From Herpetosiphon geysericola (GTDB lineage: Bacteria > Chloroflexota > Chloroflexia > Chloroflexales > Herpetosiphonaceae), in NCBI RefSeq assembly GCF_001306135.1, contig NZ_LGKP01000025.1:372001-436000 (forward strand): a stretch of 64,000 nucleotides of DNA. Reading direction: 5' to 3'. Made by a program: the position numbers and the translations under genes. This document shows, piece by piece, positions 1-9,300 of the stretch. The stretch's first letter is position 1, and every line of letters begins with the position of its first letter. The notes beneath the pieces were generated by a model that saw only the letters and a list, made by a program, of their open reading frames with translations, did not search any database and was not told the origin of the DNA.

Positions 1-78
1 TTCGACCGATTGTTGCTCGTCGGCACTAAGAATGCCAAGCGCATAACCAATCAAGAGTTCTTCTAATTGTGTATCCAT
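1..78 (-). CDS. Anti-sigma factor, N-terminal fragment (runs off the window)
   Basis: The first 26 codons read MDTQLEELLIGYALG followed by an acidic ILSADEQQ stretch, the usual helical start of zinc-finger/RskA-type anti-sigma factors (it continues beyond base 1). The ATG shares one base with the sigma factor's TAA (TAATG), so the two are translationally coupled. Function rests on position next to an ECF sigma factor and this short start; the zinc-binding and membrane segments lie outside the window. Confidence 0.6.
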   Translation of the reverse strand, partial: MDTQLEELLIGYALGILSADEQQSVE

Positions 79-815
79 TATTCGTTCCACTGATGTGTAC
101 CCAAAAGATCGCGCAGTTTCAATAGGCCAAGCCGGACACGAGTTTTAATCGTGCCTAAAGGATTGCCTAATTTATCGGCAATTTCGCGCTGGGTCAGCCC
201 ACTGAAATAGGCCAACTCCAAGGCTTCGCGTTGTTCGGCGGAAAGCGCCTGCATGGCTGAGCGCACAACTGAGCGTTGTTCGCCAAGCCAAACGACTTCT
301 TCAATATCAGCATCGTCGGCAATCGACTCAAGCAATGGTCGTTCTGGATCGTCGTAGGCAGCTTGAGGCCGCGCGGCTCGTCGCCGCAGTTCGTCAATGC
401 TCAGGTTGCGGGCAATGCCAAAGAGCCACGGGGCACAGTTGCCACGGCTGTTATCAAAGGTACTTGCTCGTTGCCAAACCCGCCAAAACGCCTCTTGGGT
501 AATTTCCTCGGCAATCTCGCGTTGGCGCACGATTTTTAGGGCAATCCCCATTACGGTAGCAGCGTAGCGGTCGTAGAGCTGGGATAATGCTTGCTCATCG
601 CCTTGGGCAATCCGTCGAATCAGCACGTTATCGCCCAATGGATCACCTGGCATTGGGCGTTGATTATCGTTAATAGGCACTACGTCCGATGAGTCCGAAC
701 GGATGGTTGAAGCTGCCCACCATACCCCAAAACGCTTGAGCGTTTGAGCAAACCATGGTGGCTTGGAGCTGGCTTTAACTGTGCCTAAACGAATGGTTGG
801 TCGTGCAAATACCAT
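78..815 (-). CDS. RNA polymerase ECF-type sigma factor (RpoE/SigK-like)
   Basis: Directs core RNA polymerase to a regulon controlled by its anti-sigma partner encoded immediately downstream. Region 2 is visible as LYDRYAATVMGIALKI and EITQEAFWRVW, region 4 as SAEQREALELAYFSGLTQ followed by the helix-turn-helix ending in GTIKTRVRLGLLKLRDLL. A start at 815 is chosen because a GAGG sequence lies just upstream of this ATG; an ATG at 653 would give a more typical length, since the conserved domain begins only after about residue 55. The first 55 residues are an unusual extension without recognisable domain. The gene overlaps the anti-sigma gene by one base. Sigma/anti-sigma pairs of this type usually answer envelope or oxidative stress; the signal here is unknown. 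Confidence 0.85.
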   Translation of the reverse strand: MVFARPTIRLGTVKASSKPPWFAQTLKRFGVWWAASTIRSDSSDVVPINDNQRPMPGDPLGDNVLIRRIAQGDEQALSQLYDRYAATVMGIALKIVRQREIAEEITQEAFWRVWQRASTFDNSRGNCAPWLFGIARNLSIDELRRRAARPQAAYDDPERPLLESIADDADIEEVVWLGEQRSVVRSAMQALSAEQREALELAYFSGLTQREIADKLGNPLGTIKTRVRLGLLKLRDLLGTHQWNE

Positions 816-953
816 CAGTACCTCAATTTGAGTGATGAGTACACACAGCATTAAACACGAAAATCTGGAATTGGTACTCAGCAACATTTGGTTTCATTGC
901 GAATCATTGTATCATACTCATTAATCAGTCCATAAGGCGATTTTCGGCTCCCC

Positions 954-980
954 TTGTGGCTTGAAACTCGGTGTTATAAT
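954..980 (+). promoter_or_regulatory. Possible promoter of the histidine kinase gene
   Basis: A perfect TATAAT lies at 975-980, with TTGTGG at 954-959 as the best -35 (spacer only 15). It sits 35 bases before the chosen start codon. Confidence 0.35.
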
Positions 981-1014
981 TTTTAGCCGAAGCCGCATAG
1001 CTGTGGAGTATCCT

Positions 1015-2616
1015 ATGGCCGCGAATGAACCTGGTCTGGTGCCAAGCCCCGAAGATTCATATCAGCGTTTGCGAACCGAGTATGAACGGTTGCAGTTGCT
1101 CTATAGCCTCGCTCAACAGTTTGCGACGATGTTAAGTTTGCCGAATGTCTTGCAACATGTGCTTTCGGCCACCACCCGTTTTACCAACGCGGTTCGGGGC
1201 AGCATCTTTCTCTATGGCGAGCACGACGAAGTGCAAATGCATTTGCTCTCCGAGCGTTTTCAGCAAGCACGCTTAACCCCTTTTACCAACCGAATTCTGC
1301 GCGAAGGCTTGGCAAGTTGGGTGCTGAAACACCGCCAAAGTGCCTTAATTGCCGATACTAACCTCGACGAACGTTGGATCGATTATCCTAGCGATACCTT
1401 GGATGTGCGTTCGGTCTTGTGTGTGCCGCTATTACGTGGGCGCCGGGTGCGCGGAGTTTTGACCTTGGTGCATCCTGACATCGATTTTTTTACCATGGAT
1501 GATGAGGCACTACTGAATGTGATTGCCCAGCATGCAGCCATGGCGATTGAAAATGCCCAACTGATTGCTGATATTAATGATGAGCGGCGCAAATTTGAGG
1601 GAGCCTTCACCGCCATGGAAGAAGGCTTGATTTTGGTCGATGGCGATGGCCGTATCCACTTTGTTAATCCCCAAGCTTTGGCTTTTTTCGCGGTTACGCC
1701 GCCAGTGCCTGAACATCTCAAAGAGCTTTCACAACCAGTTTTGGCCTTATTCAAAGAAGCCCAACAAACTGGCGATAGTGTGCGGGCCGAGATTGTACTT
1801 GAGCAAAATCCGACCACCGATCTGGCCATTCACATTGCCTATATTCCGATTTTCAGCGAGCAAGAAGATTGGTGGACGATTGTGCTCCACGATATTACGC
1901 GGCTGAAGGAATACGATCGGCTTAAAACGCAGTTTGTGGCTAATGCTTCGCATGAATTGCGCACGCCGTTAGCCAACATTAAGCTCTATGCGCGCTTAGC
2001 CCAGCAAGTTAAGGCTAAAACCAAACTGCCCCAATATCTCGAAACTATAGCAAGCGAAGCTGGGCGCTTGGAGGCCATCGTTGAAGACTTGCTGACCTTG
2101 ACCCGCTTGGATAGTGGCTTGATGCATAGTAACCCTGAGTGGGTTGATATTATTGAGTTGTTGCGCAATTTGGCCCAAACCTATCGGCCATTGGCCGAAG
2201 CGCGCGAACAACGCTTGATTTTTCAAGAATGCACCAGCAATTTGCCTGCGCTATGGCTCGCGCCTGATCAATTTATGCGCGTGGTCGTCAACTTGCTGAG
2301 CAATGCGCTCAAGTTTACGCCCGATGGTGGCACTGTCACCCTCTCAGTTGATCGTCAGATTCACGCTGGGCGCGAGGGCACAATTATTACGGTCGCTGAT
2401 ACGGGGCCGGGCATCGCAGCCGAACATCAACAACGCTTATTTGAACGTTTTTATCGCGGTAGCAACCCAACCGAAAGTGGGAGCGGCTTAGGTTTAGCCA
2501 TTGTTCGCGAGTTACTGGCCTTGATGGGTGGCACAATTTCGGTCGCCAGCACCGTTGGTCAAGGCTCGCAATTCACCTGTTGGTTGCCCTTGGAACAACA
2601 TAGCCATACCGCATGA
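1015..2616 (+). CDS. Sensor histidine kinase (GAF-PAS-HisKA-HATPase)
   Basis: Soluble two-component sensor kinase of 533 residues with no membrane segment. An N-terminal GAF domain (about 40-190) is followed by a PAS domain (about 200-305, with GLILVDGDGRIHFVNPQA), a HisKA dimerisation domain whose phospho-accepting histidine is His313 in NASHELRTPL, and a HATPase domain with N box NLLSNALKFTPDGG near residue 426, DTGPGI, and GSGLGLAIVREL. The ATG at 1015 has GGAG six bases upstream, better than the upstream TTG at 961. The response regulator gene begins about 105 bases downstream, so the pair likely forms one signalling unit. The ligand of the GAF or PAS domain cannot be read from sequence. 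Confidence 0.93.
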   Translation: MAANEPGLVPSPEDSYQRLRTEYERLQLLYSLAQQFATMLSLPNVLQHVLSATTRFTNAVRGSIFLYGEHDEVQMHLLSERFQQARLTPFTNRILREGLASWVLKHRQSALIADTNLDERWIDYPSDTLDVRSVLCVPLLRGRRVRGVLTLVHPDIDFFTMDDEALLNVIAQHAAMAIENAQLIADINDERRKFEGAFTAMEEGLILVDGDGRIHFVNPQALAFFAVTPPVPEHLKELSQPVLALFKEAQQTGDSVRAEIVLEQNPTTDLAIHIAYIPIFSEQEDWWTIVLHDITRLKEYDRLKTQFVANASHELRTPLANIKLYARLAQQVKAKTKLPQYLETIASEAGRLEAIVEDLLTLTRLDSGLMHSNPEWVDIIELLRNLAQTYRPLAEAREQRLIFQECTSNLPALWLAPDQFMRVVVNLLSNALKFTPDGGTVTLSVDRQIHAGREGTIITVADTGPGIAAEHQQRLFERFYRGSNPTESGSGLGLAIVRELLALMGGTISVASTVGQGSQFTCWLPLEQHSHTA

Positions 2617-2722
2617 TTACTCACTTAATCGTAATTCTGTTCGTAAACTCTCACCCCTACAGTGGATATGCATTGTCTGTTTTTTACCTGTTTTCGCATC
2701 TGTTCTGAAGAAGGAGTACCCC

Positions 2723-3382
2723 ATGCGGATCCTGATTGTTGATGATCATCCAGTGTTTCGTGAAGGGGTACGTGCCCTGCTCGAAACCCACGATGAGATG
2801 GAAGTGGTTGGCGTGCTTGGGCATGGGCGCGACGCTGCGGTAGTGGCGAAAGATCAATTTGTTGATGTAGCGCTGCTCGATGTGAGCTTGCCTGATATGC
2901 CTGGCTATGAAGTGTGCCGCACGATTGTTGAAGCATCGCCGCGCACGCGAGTTTTGATGCTGACCGCCAACGATACCAATGATGTGATTCGCCAATCGTT
3001 GGCCGCTGGGGCTGCTGGCTATGTGCTCAAAACCGAAGATCCTTCGCGTTTGATTAGTCATATTAGTGCGGTTGCTCAAGGCGAGACCGTGTTGGCTGGC
3101 CCAATTGCCCAAAAAGTTGTGCGCCAACTGTTGGAAGGCCCGCAACCAACCGTCTCGACCAAAACCAACGATGCCCTGAATGCCTTGACCGAGCGCGAAC
3201 GCCAAGTCTTTTTCTTGGCCGCCGAAGGCCGCCGCAACAGCGATATTGCCCAGCAATTAATTCTGAGCGAAGAAACAATTAAAACCCATTTACGCAATAT
3301 TTATAGCAAATTAGGATTGGGCAATAAAGCTGAATTGCGCTTATTTGCTGTGCAAGCTCGGCTCGCACCACCGCAAGTCTAA
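2723..3382 (+). CDS. NarL/FixJ-family response regulator
   Basis: A DNA-binding response regulator of 219 residues. The receiver domain has the acidic pair Asp7-Asp8, phospho-acceptor Asp53 (VALLDVSLPD), the conserved MLTA and GYVLKTED switch residues. The C-terminal LuxR-type helix-turn-helix reads LTERERQVFFLAAEGRRNSD and then SEETIKTHLRNIYSKLGLGN. The start at 2723 has AAGGAG upstream; the longer open frame back to 2528 overlaps the kinase gene and is not coding. It probably receives phosphate from the kinase encoded just upstream, although kinases with HisKA domains more often pair with OmpR-type regulators. Targets are unknown; the adjacent RiPP operon is one possibility. Confidence 0.93.
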   Translation: MRILIVDDHPVFREGVRALLETHDEMEVVGVLGHGRDAAVVAKDQFVDVALLDVSLPDMPGYEVCRTIVEASPRTRVLMLTANDTNDVIRQSLAAGAAGYVLKTEDPSRLISHISAVAQGETVLAGPIAQKVVRQLLEGPQPTVSTKTNDALNALTERERQVFFLAAEGRRNSDIAQQLILSEETIKTHLRNIYSKLGLGNKAELRLFAVQARLAPPQV

Positions 3383-3417
3383 ACTAAAATTCCCACAATT
3401 GAGGGATACAACAGGGC

Positions 3418-3447
3418 TTGGACGTGGAGATCAGTTCATGCTAAGAT
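3418..3447 (+). promoter_or_regulatory. Promoter of the RiPP operon
   Basis: TTGGAC at 3418-3423 and TAAGAT at 3442-3447 are separated by 18 bases, a good housekeeping-type match. It lies in the 110-base gap after the response regulator and about 45 bases before the pqqD-like start codon. Confidence 0.55.
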
Positions 3448-3492
3448 GAAAATCATTGCAATTGCTAACCCTTGTGGTTTGAGTAAACACTT

Positions 3493-3789
3493 ATGAATGA
3501 GCACGCTCCACAACGATTTGTCCGTGATCCGGCGATTGTTACCCGTAGCATTGGGAGTGAAACGGTGTTGGTTCCTGTCCGACCAAACACCGCCGCCCTC
3601 AATGCTATTTTTGCGCTTAACGAAACCGCCGCGCTGGTTTGGCAGGCTTTGGCAACGCCCCAAAGTTTGGCCGAATTGATTGAGCATGTGTGTGCCGAAT
3701 ACGATGTTGAACCGCGCGCCGCCCAAGACGATCTGATTCCGTTGTTGGAATCGATGCTTGCGGCCGCCGTTATTCAGGAGGTTGCCTAA
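3493..3789 (+). CDS. PqqD-family RiPP recognition element protein
   Basis: A stand-alone 98-residue PqqD-like protein. Such proteins bind the leader of a precursor peptide and deliver it to the modifying radical SAM enzyme. The family pattern is visible: N-terminal beta strands (FVRDPAIVTRSIG, ETVLVPV), the NAIFALNETAALVWQAL segment, and the helical end with AELIEHVCAEYDVEP and a closing acidic DDLIPLLESM helix. Only two bases separate its stop from the radical SAM start, indicating co-translation. The ribosome binding site is weak. Length and order (PqqD, radical SAM, precursor) match RiPP cassettes such as those that make sactipeptides or ranthipeptides. Confidence 0.88.
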   Translation: MNEHAPQRFVRDPAIVTRSIGSETVLVPVRPNTAALNAIFALNETAALVWQALATPQSLAELIEHVCAEYDVEPRAAQDDLIPLLESMLAAAVIQEVA

Positions 3790-3791
3790 GC

Positions 3792-4907
3792 ATGGAATTA
3801 TGTGCAGAAACCAACGATGCGGCGTTCAATGTCCGATTATCTGCCTTGGGGCGCGTGCCAGTTTCGATGTCGTTTGAGTTGACCGAGCGCTGTAACTTAA
3901 ATTGCCAACATTGCTATATCAACTTGCCAGTCAATCATCAGGCTGCCCGCCAACGTGAGCTTTCAACCCAAGAATGCAAACGCCTGCTCGACGAGATGGC
4001 GGCTGCTGGCACGCTGTGGTTGTTGCTCACTGGTGGCGAAATTATGGTGCGCCGCGATTTTGAAGAGTTATATCTTTATGCTCGCAACCTTGGCTTTGTG
4101 ATTTCGATTTACACCAATGCTACTATGGTTACCCGCCAACGAGCTGAATTTTTGAGCAACTACAAGCCGCATTTGGTCGAAGTGACGCTGTATGGCGCAA
4201 CCGCCGAAACTTATGAAACCGTGACCCGTGTGCCTGGCTCGTTTGCTAAGTGTATGCAAGGCTTGGCGCTGCTGGCCGAATATGAGCTTGACGTGGTGCT
4301 CAAAACCGTGTTGCTCAATATTAATTCGCACGAATTTTTGGCCATGAAGGCTGTGGCCGAGCACTATGGCTGGGATTTTCGCTACGATGGCATGATTCAC
4401 CCACGCCTAAATGGCGATCGTTTTCCCACCACATTACGGCTGACCCCAGAAGAATTGATTGCAATCGAAAAACTCGATCCCCAGCGGGTTGAGGAATGGC
4501 AGGATTATTGCAATGGCTTTTTGGGCTACCAAATGAAGGGTGGCGAAAAAACGTTCACCTGTGGCGCTGCCAATAAATCGGGCCATGTCGATGCCTATGG
4601 GATGGTCAGCCCGTGTATGATTACCCGCACGCGCGCTGTCGATTGGCGGGCAACCAATTTTATGGATGTTTGGGATGGCTATTTGGCCGAAGTACGCGAA
4701 ACCCGCAACACCGAAGCCACTGCCTGCCATTCCTGCGAAATGTCACTGGTCTGTACCAATTGTCCAGGTTGGTCGACCTTAGAGCGTAACAGCTTGGAAA
4801 ATCGCCCAATCGATTGGGTGTGTGATAGCACGAAGGCGCGGGTTTCAGCGTTTGCTGAAAATGCCGACCGTTGGATCAATAATGCAATTTGTCTAGAGGT
4901 TCGCTAA
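3792..4907 (+). CDS. Radical SAM/SPASM peptide-modifying enzyme
   Basis: A 371-residue radical SAM enzyme expected to modify the peptide encoded just downstream. The first 4Fe-4S cluster is bound by Cys34, Cys38 and Cys41 (TERCNLNCQHC). LTGGEIMVRRDFEEL is the GGE motif that contacts S-adenosylmethionine. The C-terminal SPASM region (from about Cys257) has Cys275, Cys312, Cys315, Cys321 and Cys324, arranged as CGAANK, SPCMI and CHSCEMSLVCTNC, enough for auxiliary clusters. A GGAGG sequence inside the end of the pqqD-like gene serves as ribosome binding site. Reaction type (thioether, carbon-carbon or epimerisation) cannot be fixed from sequence; cysteine-rich substrate and SPASM domain favour thioether formation. 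Confidence 0.92.
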   Translation: MELCAETNDAAFNVRLSALGRVPVSMSFELTERCNLNCQHCYINLPVNHQAARQRELSTQECKRLLDEMAAAGTLWLLLTGGEIMVRRDFEELYLYARNLGFVISIYTNATMVTRQRAEFLSNYKPHLVEVTLYGATAETYETVTRVPGSFAKCMQGLALLAEYELDVVLKTVLLNINSHEFLAMKAVAEHYGWDFRYDGMIHPRLNGDRFPTTLRLTPEELIAIEKLDPQRVEEWQDYCNGFLGYQMKGGEKTFTCGAANKSGHVDAYGMVSPCMITRTRAVDWRATNFMDVWDGYLAEVRETRNTEATACHSCEMSLVCTNCPGWSTLERNSLENRPIDWVCDSTKARVSAFAENADRWINNAICLEVR

Positions 4908-4928
4908 CCGCGCACCGGAGGATGTCTC

Positions 4929-5099
4929 ATGGCACAACAATCATCGACCAAGCCTGAACGCAAGCCCCGCAAAGCCTATGTCAAACCAACTATCGAAACG
5001 GTTGGCCTGCGAATTAAAGAAGATGTGTTGGCGGTGTGCCGCACGACTAGCAGCGCCACATCGGGCGCAAATTGTAAAATCACGCCCTGTTTTAGCTAA
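4929..5099 (+). CDS. Candidate RiPP precursor peptide (56 residues)
   Basis: A short gene between the radical SAM and HPr-kinase-like genes, preceded by GGAGG at 4917-4921 with a 7-base gap. The leader is very basic (RKPRKAYVKP). It contains Tyr17, Pro20, Ile22 and Gly26 in the pattern YxxPxIxxxG, which is the recognition pattern of lasso-peptide leaders bound by PqqD-like proteins. The tail from Cys37 to Ser56 has three cysteines (37, 49, 54), a run of Thr/Ser/Ala/Gly, and a C-terminal PCFS. The peptide is unlike a structural or metabolic protein, and its position makes a precursor the natural reading. Which residues survive as mature core is inferred to be roughly 33-56. Confidence 0.8.
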   Translation: MAQQSSTKPERKPRKAYVKPTIETVGLRIKEDVLAVCRTTSSATSGANCKITPCFS

Positions 5100-5114
5100 G
5101 CGCTATTTTTTGCG

Positions 5115-5945
5115 ATGGTGATGCTTTCCATTGGTGGTTGTCGAATTGCCCTTGATCTGCCAGCATGGCCAGCCATGGTCGACCAGCAATTTCAAATCAG
5201 CAATGCAACCGCTGATCTTCAGATTCGCACCTGTGCTGCCGCTGACCGCTATCCGCTTGGTCAGCGGCTTTTTCAGGCCGATCAAGTTTGGGCGCTCTGG
5301 CAGCACGAGCGGATTCGTAGCATTGTTGGCCAGCCGCCAACCCATGCCGAGCCATTGTGGGTGCTGCAACAAACCGCCGTCGATACATGGTGGCTCAGCC
5401 ATGATCCAAGTATTAGCGCTGCCGAAGTCTTGTTCGATTATCCAGGCTTGCAGTTGATCTTAATTGAATGGCTGAGCGCACATCAAGGCGGCTTGCTGCA
5501 TGCATGCGGTGTGGTTGATGCAGGCCAAGGCTTGCTGCTGGTTGGCCCGCCAGGCGTTGGTAAATCAACCTCAGCGCGCCTTTGGCATAGCGCGGGAGCC
5601 AGCATTTTGAGTGATGATCGGGTGATTGTGCGTTGGCAGGCCAACCATCTGTGGGCCTATGGCACGCCATGGTATAGCAGCGCTGGTTTAATCGCCGCCC
5701 AAGCAGCCCCAGTGCGGGCAATTTGCTATCCCAGCCATGGCCAAACCAACCAAGCCACCAGTTTGAGCAGCGCCCAAGCCTTGCGCCATTGGCTGCCCGA
5801 GCAATTTCTGCCCTTGTGGAACCCAATTGCCCTTGACCAAGCCTTGGAACTTGCCGATTATGCTACCAGCAAAGTGGACCAATGGCACTTGGCGTTTGTA
5901 CCCGAATCTGAGGTAATTAGCTATGTGCGCCAACTCCTTGGCTGA
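5115..5945 (+). CDS. HPr-kinase-like protein of the RiPP cluster
   Basis: A 276-residue protein with an N-terminal domain of about 110 residues typical of RiPP-associated HprK homologues and a C-terminal P-loop kinase fold. Walker A is GPPGVGKST at residues 144-152, preceded by GGLLHACGVVDAGQG and followed by LSDDRVIVRW, the acidic pair of HprK-like active sites. Homologues in lasso-peptide clusters phosphorylate the C-terminal serine of the precursor; the local precursor ends in serine. Others (ScmC-type) are of unknown role. It starts 15 bases after the precursor stop with a poor ribosome binding site (ATG at 5115 or 5121). Its end overlaps the next gene by 23 bases. Confidence 0.82.
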   Translation: MVMLSIGGCRIALDLPAWPAMVDQQFQISNATADLQIRTCAAADRYPLGQRLFQADQVWALWQHERIRSIVGQPPTHAEPLWVLQQTAVDTWWLSHDPSISAAEVLFDYPGLQLILIEWLSAHQGGLLHACGVVDAGQGLLLVGPPGVGKSTSARLWHSAGASILSDDRVIVRWQANHLWAYGTPWYSSAGLIAAQAAPVRAICYPSHGQTNQATSLSSAQALRHWLPEQFLPLWNPIALDQALELADYATSKVDQWHLAFVPESEVISYVRQLLG

Positions 5946-6369
5946 ACGCGTGCTCAGCGCCGCCGAAGCCTACGCATTGGCGCAGGTGGTTGTGCAGGCA
6001 GGGGGCAGGCTCCAACTCCAAGTGGCGGGCCGCAGTATGCAGCCAATCCTGCCCGACCAAACTTTGGTAACAATTGCTGATTTACCAGCAACTATTAGCT
6101 TGGGCAGCGTGGTTTTGGCCAAGGTTGGGCAACGAGTGGTGATCCATCGGGTGCTTTGGCGCAGGCAGCAGCAATATTTGATTGCTGGCGATGCTTGCCC
6201 CTATTTCGATGGTTGGATCGAGCGCTCGGCAATTGTGGCCCAGGCTGTTGCTTGGCAAACCCCAAATGCGCGCTTGAGTCTCAATCTGCTTCGGCGTTAC
6301 GCTCAATGGATTTTGGCGTGGTTGCGCCATGGGCGGCGTTGGTTGATCAAATCGAACTATCTGAGGTAA
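5923..6369 (+). CDS. S26/S24-family signal-peptidase-like protein
   Basis: A 148-residue protein related to signal peptidase I of the SipW/archaeal (S26B) type. The nucleophile motif GRSMQPILP carries the catalytic serine; the second motif is VVIHRVLW, in which histidine stands in place of lysine as in S26B enzymes, followed by LIAGDACPYFD. A C-terminal hydrophobic stretch near SLNLLRRYAQWILAWLR may hold it to the membrane. Small proteins of this kind recur in radical SAM/PqqD RiPP cassettes and are good candidates for leader removal. It overlaps the kinase-like gene and lies two bases before the C25 protease gene. A GTG at 5950 is an alternative start. Confidence 0.75.
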   Translation: MCANSLAERVLSAAEAYALAQVVVQAGGRLQLQVAGRSMQPILPDQTLVTIADLPATISLGSVVLAKVGQRVVIHRVLWRRQQQYLIAGDACPYFDGWIERSAIVAQAVAWQTPNARLSLNLLRRYAQWILAWLRHGRRWLIKSNYLR

Positions 6370-6371
6370 CT

Positions 6372-9300
6372 ATGCTCCAGCGTTGGTTAATTGGCTGTTT
6401 AGTTCTGGCGATGTTGCTCATTCGTCAGCCAGTGGTGGCTCACATTGCTACCGCTCCGCTGACGATCCAACGCCATGGCCAGCGTTTGCAGATTAATCTT
6501 CAATTGCCAAAACCAAACGTATCCGCCAATGCGATTAAGTTGGCTGGTTGGCAGAATGATGCTACCGCCGATCAACCAGCCTTGCCACGTTCAGCTCACT
6601 GGTTAGTTGTGCCAACTGGCTATCGCTTGCAGCTCAGATCGGCTGTCGCCAACGATTTGCAGGCCTATCGCCAGCAACTTCAGCTTAACCAGACCAGTGG
6701 TTGGCAGGTTGACCCATTGCAGCCAAGCAAGGCCGTCGCGACCAGCACCCCAAGCACTGCGCTCAAACAAGCCCAGTATCCAGCAGCATGGGCTAGCCTT
6801 GGTCAAGTTGTCCAAGTGCGTGAGCAAGTGCTCGTGCCCTTGACGATTTTTGGCGCTCAATGGCAACCAGCCAAACAGCAACTATTTGTGCCAAGCTCAA
6901 TTGATATTAGCTTGGAATTTGTGGCTGATGCTCCGCAGCGCAGGCTCCGGCCTGATCCGTTGTGGAATGAGCTGCTGCGCCAACAAGTGCTTAACCCCAG
7001 TGATCTTACTGATCTTAGCTTGAAACCCCAACTGGCGAGCAGCGTGCCCTTGACCACTGGCTTGCGGGTGAGTTTTGCCCAGCCTGGGATTAGCGAAATT
7101 CGCTGGAGCGATTTGCAGGCGGCAGGCGTGCCAAGCCAATGGATTAATCAAGCGGCCAATTTGCAGCTTTGGCAGGGCCGCAAGCAACTGCCGCGTTTGC
7201 TTACCGCTACGGGCATGGTGTTTTATCTCCCACCCTATAATCGCGATCAAAGCCACGCAGGCAGCGTAATTGTGCGCTGGAATTCGCAACAAGCAGGCAC
7301 TGTCTTAGTCAGCGAATCGGTTAATTCTGCTAGCCCAAGCCTCAATTACTACAACGAAACCCTGCGTTTGGAAGAACAAAAACTCTATTTGAGTGCCTTT
7401 CCGGCGAGCGGCACAAACCGTTGGTGGTGGCAATATTGGTATAGCCCGGGCGCTGGTCAAACCGCCCAACCATTGCAGATCAATTGGAATCTTGATAGTG
7501 CGACTCGTTTTGATCAGCCAGCCCGTTTGCGCTTGCGCTTACATGGCGGCAATTTGGGCAATCGTCATCAGGCCGAAATTTGGCTTAACAATCGCTTGCT
7601 CACTACCGTCACCATGACTGGGCATCAATTGCTTGAGCCAACGATTAGCGTACCAAGCGGCTGGCTTAGCCCAACCAACCAGCTAACAATTGCGCCAATT
7701 GGCAACGAGCGCGAAACCAGCTTTCTCGATTGGGTTGAGCTTGATTATCAGCGCCAATTGCAGGCGGTTGCTGGCGAATTGCAGTGGTCAAGCACTCAGC
7801 CAAATCAAACGATCAGCAACATCAGCAGCGAAAATCCATTGCTATTTGATGTGCAAATGCCCTTTGCGCCGCGGCGTTTGGTTGGCTGGAATTTGCAGCA
7901 AGGCCAATTAAGTTGGCAAACGACAGGCAATCGGCGCTATCTAGTGCAAAGCCAACGCCAAACGCCGTTGGGTAGCACATGGTTTAGCCAGCCCGATCTG
8001 AGCGCGCTCAACCAACAAGCAGATTATTTGGTGCTTAGCTACAATCCTGCCAATTCCAGCAGTTGGAGTAACGCTCTGCAACCGTTGCTGGATCAACGAG
8101 CGCGCCAAGGCCTCAAGCCATTGTTAATCGATGTCCAACATATTTACGATCAATTTGGCGATGGGCGGGTTGATCAGCAAGCAATTGCCGAATTTATCAA
8201 ATATGCCTATGCCAATTGGCAGGCTCCTGCGCCGAGTTTCGTGCTATTGGTTGGCGATGGCACTGCCGATCCGCATGATTACGCCGATAGTATTGGCCAT
8301 CCGGTAACCAATTTTATTCCGCCCTATTTGGCTGATGTTGACCCGTGGTTGCGCGAAACTGCCGCCGACAACCGCTATGTGACGGTGGCTGGCAGCGATA
8401 ATCTGCCCGATTTGTTTTTGGGCCGTATTCCAGCTCGTTCGTTGAGCGATGTCGAGAATGTGGTCAACAAAATTTTGAGCTACGAAGCAACCCCAAGCGA
8501 TGCAAGCTGGCTGAATAATTTGCTGTTTATCGCCGATGATCCTGATCAATCAGGCGATTTTCCAGCGCTTTCGAATGAAGTTGTGGAGATTTTACCTACG
8601 ACGATTGATCAGCAATTACTGTATTACACGCCAAATAGCAATCTGACCCAATTTCGAGCCGAGATTGTCAATGCGATCAATAGTGGCCAATTTTTGGTCA
8701 ATTATGTTGGCCATGCGGGAATTGATGTTTGGGCTGAGCCAGCGATTTTTACTCAGCAATCGGTCGCAAACTTGAACAACACAGCCTTGCCATTGGTGCT
8801 TTCGTTGAGTTGCTATGCTGGCCATTATCAACAAAACGATTTGGAATCGTTGGCTGAGATGCAGCTTTTGAAGCAGCAGCGGGGGGCGGTTGGTATCTGG
8901 GCAGCCAGCGGTTTAGGCATCGCCCATGGCCATGATCACCTTGATCGGGGCTTTGTGAATGCCATTATCAACGATGGTTGGCGGGTGGTTGGGCCGGCAA
9001 CGATTCAAGGCAAGCTTGATTTAGCAGCGGCGAATATCTCGCCTGATTTGCTAGATACCTTTACCTTTTTTGGCGATCCGGCGTTGCGCGTGCCGTTGCC
9101 AGCGCTGAATACCTGGCAGCCAAGCGCCGATTATTTCGAAGTCTTGCAATATTCGCAGGCCAATCGGCTAACGCCCTTGGCAAATGATCAAGCCAGTTTT
9201 AGCCAGATTATCAGCTTTGAGCAGCCGCAGCATGGCCGTGCATGGCTCGATGCTGATCAACAAAGCATTCGCTATACGCCTGATCCCATCTATAATGGGT

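Noticed and set aside
78-887. Longest start of the sigma factor at 887
   Set aside because: The ATG at 815 has a ribosome binding site, and the extra residues are unlike any sigma domain.
4929-5945. Lasso peptide cluster
   Set aside because: The leader motif and HprK-like gene fit, but there is no transglutaminase-like B protease or asparagine-synthetase-like cyclase, and a radical SAM enzyme is present instead.
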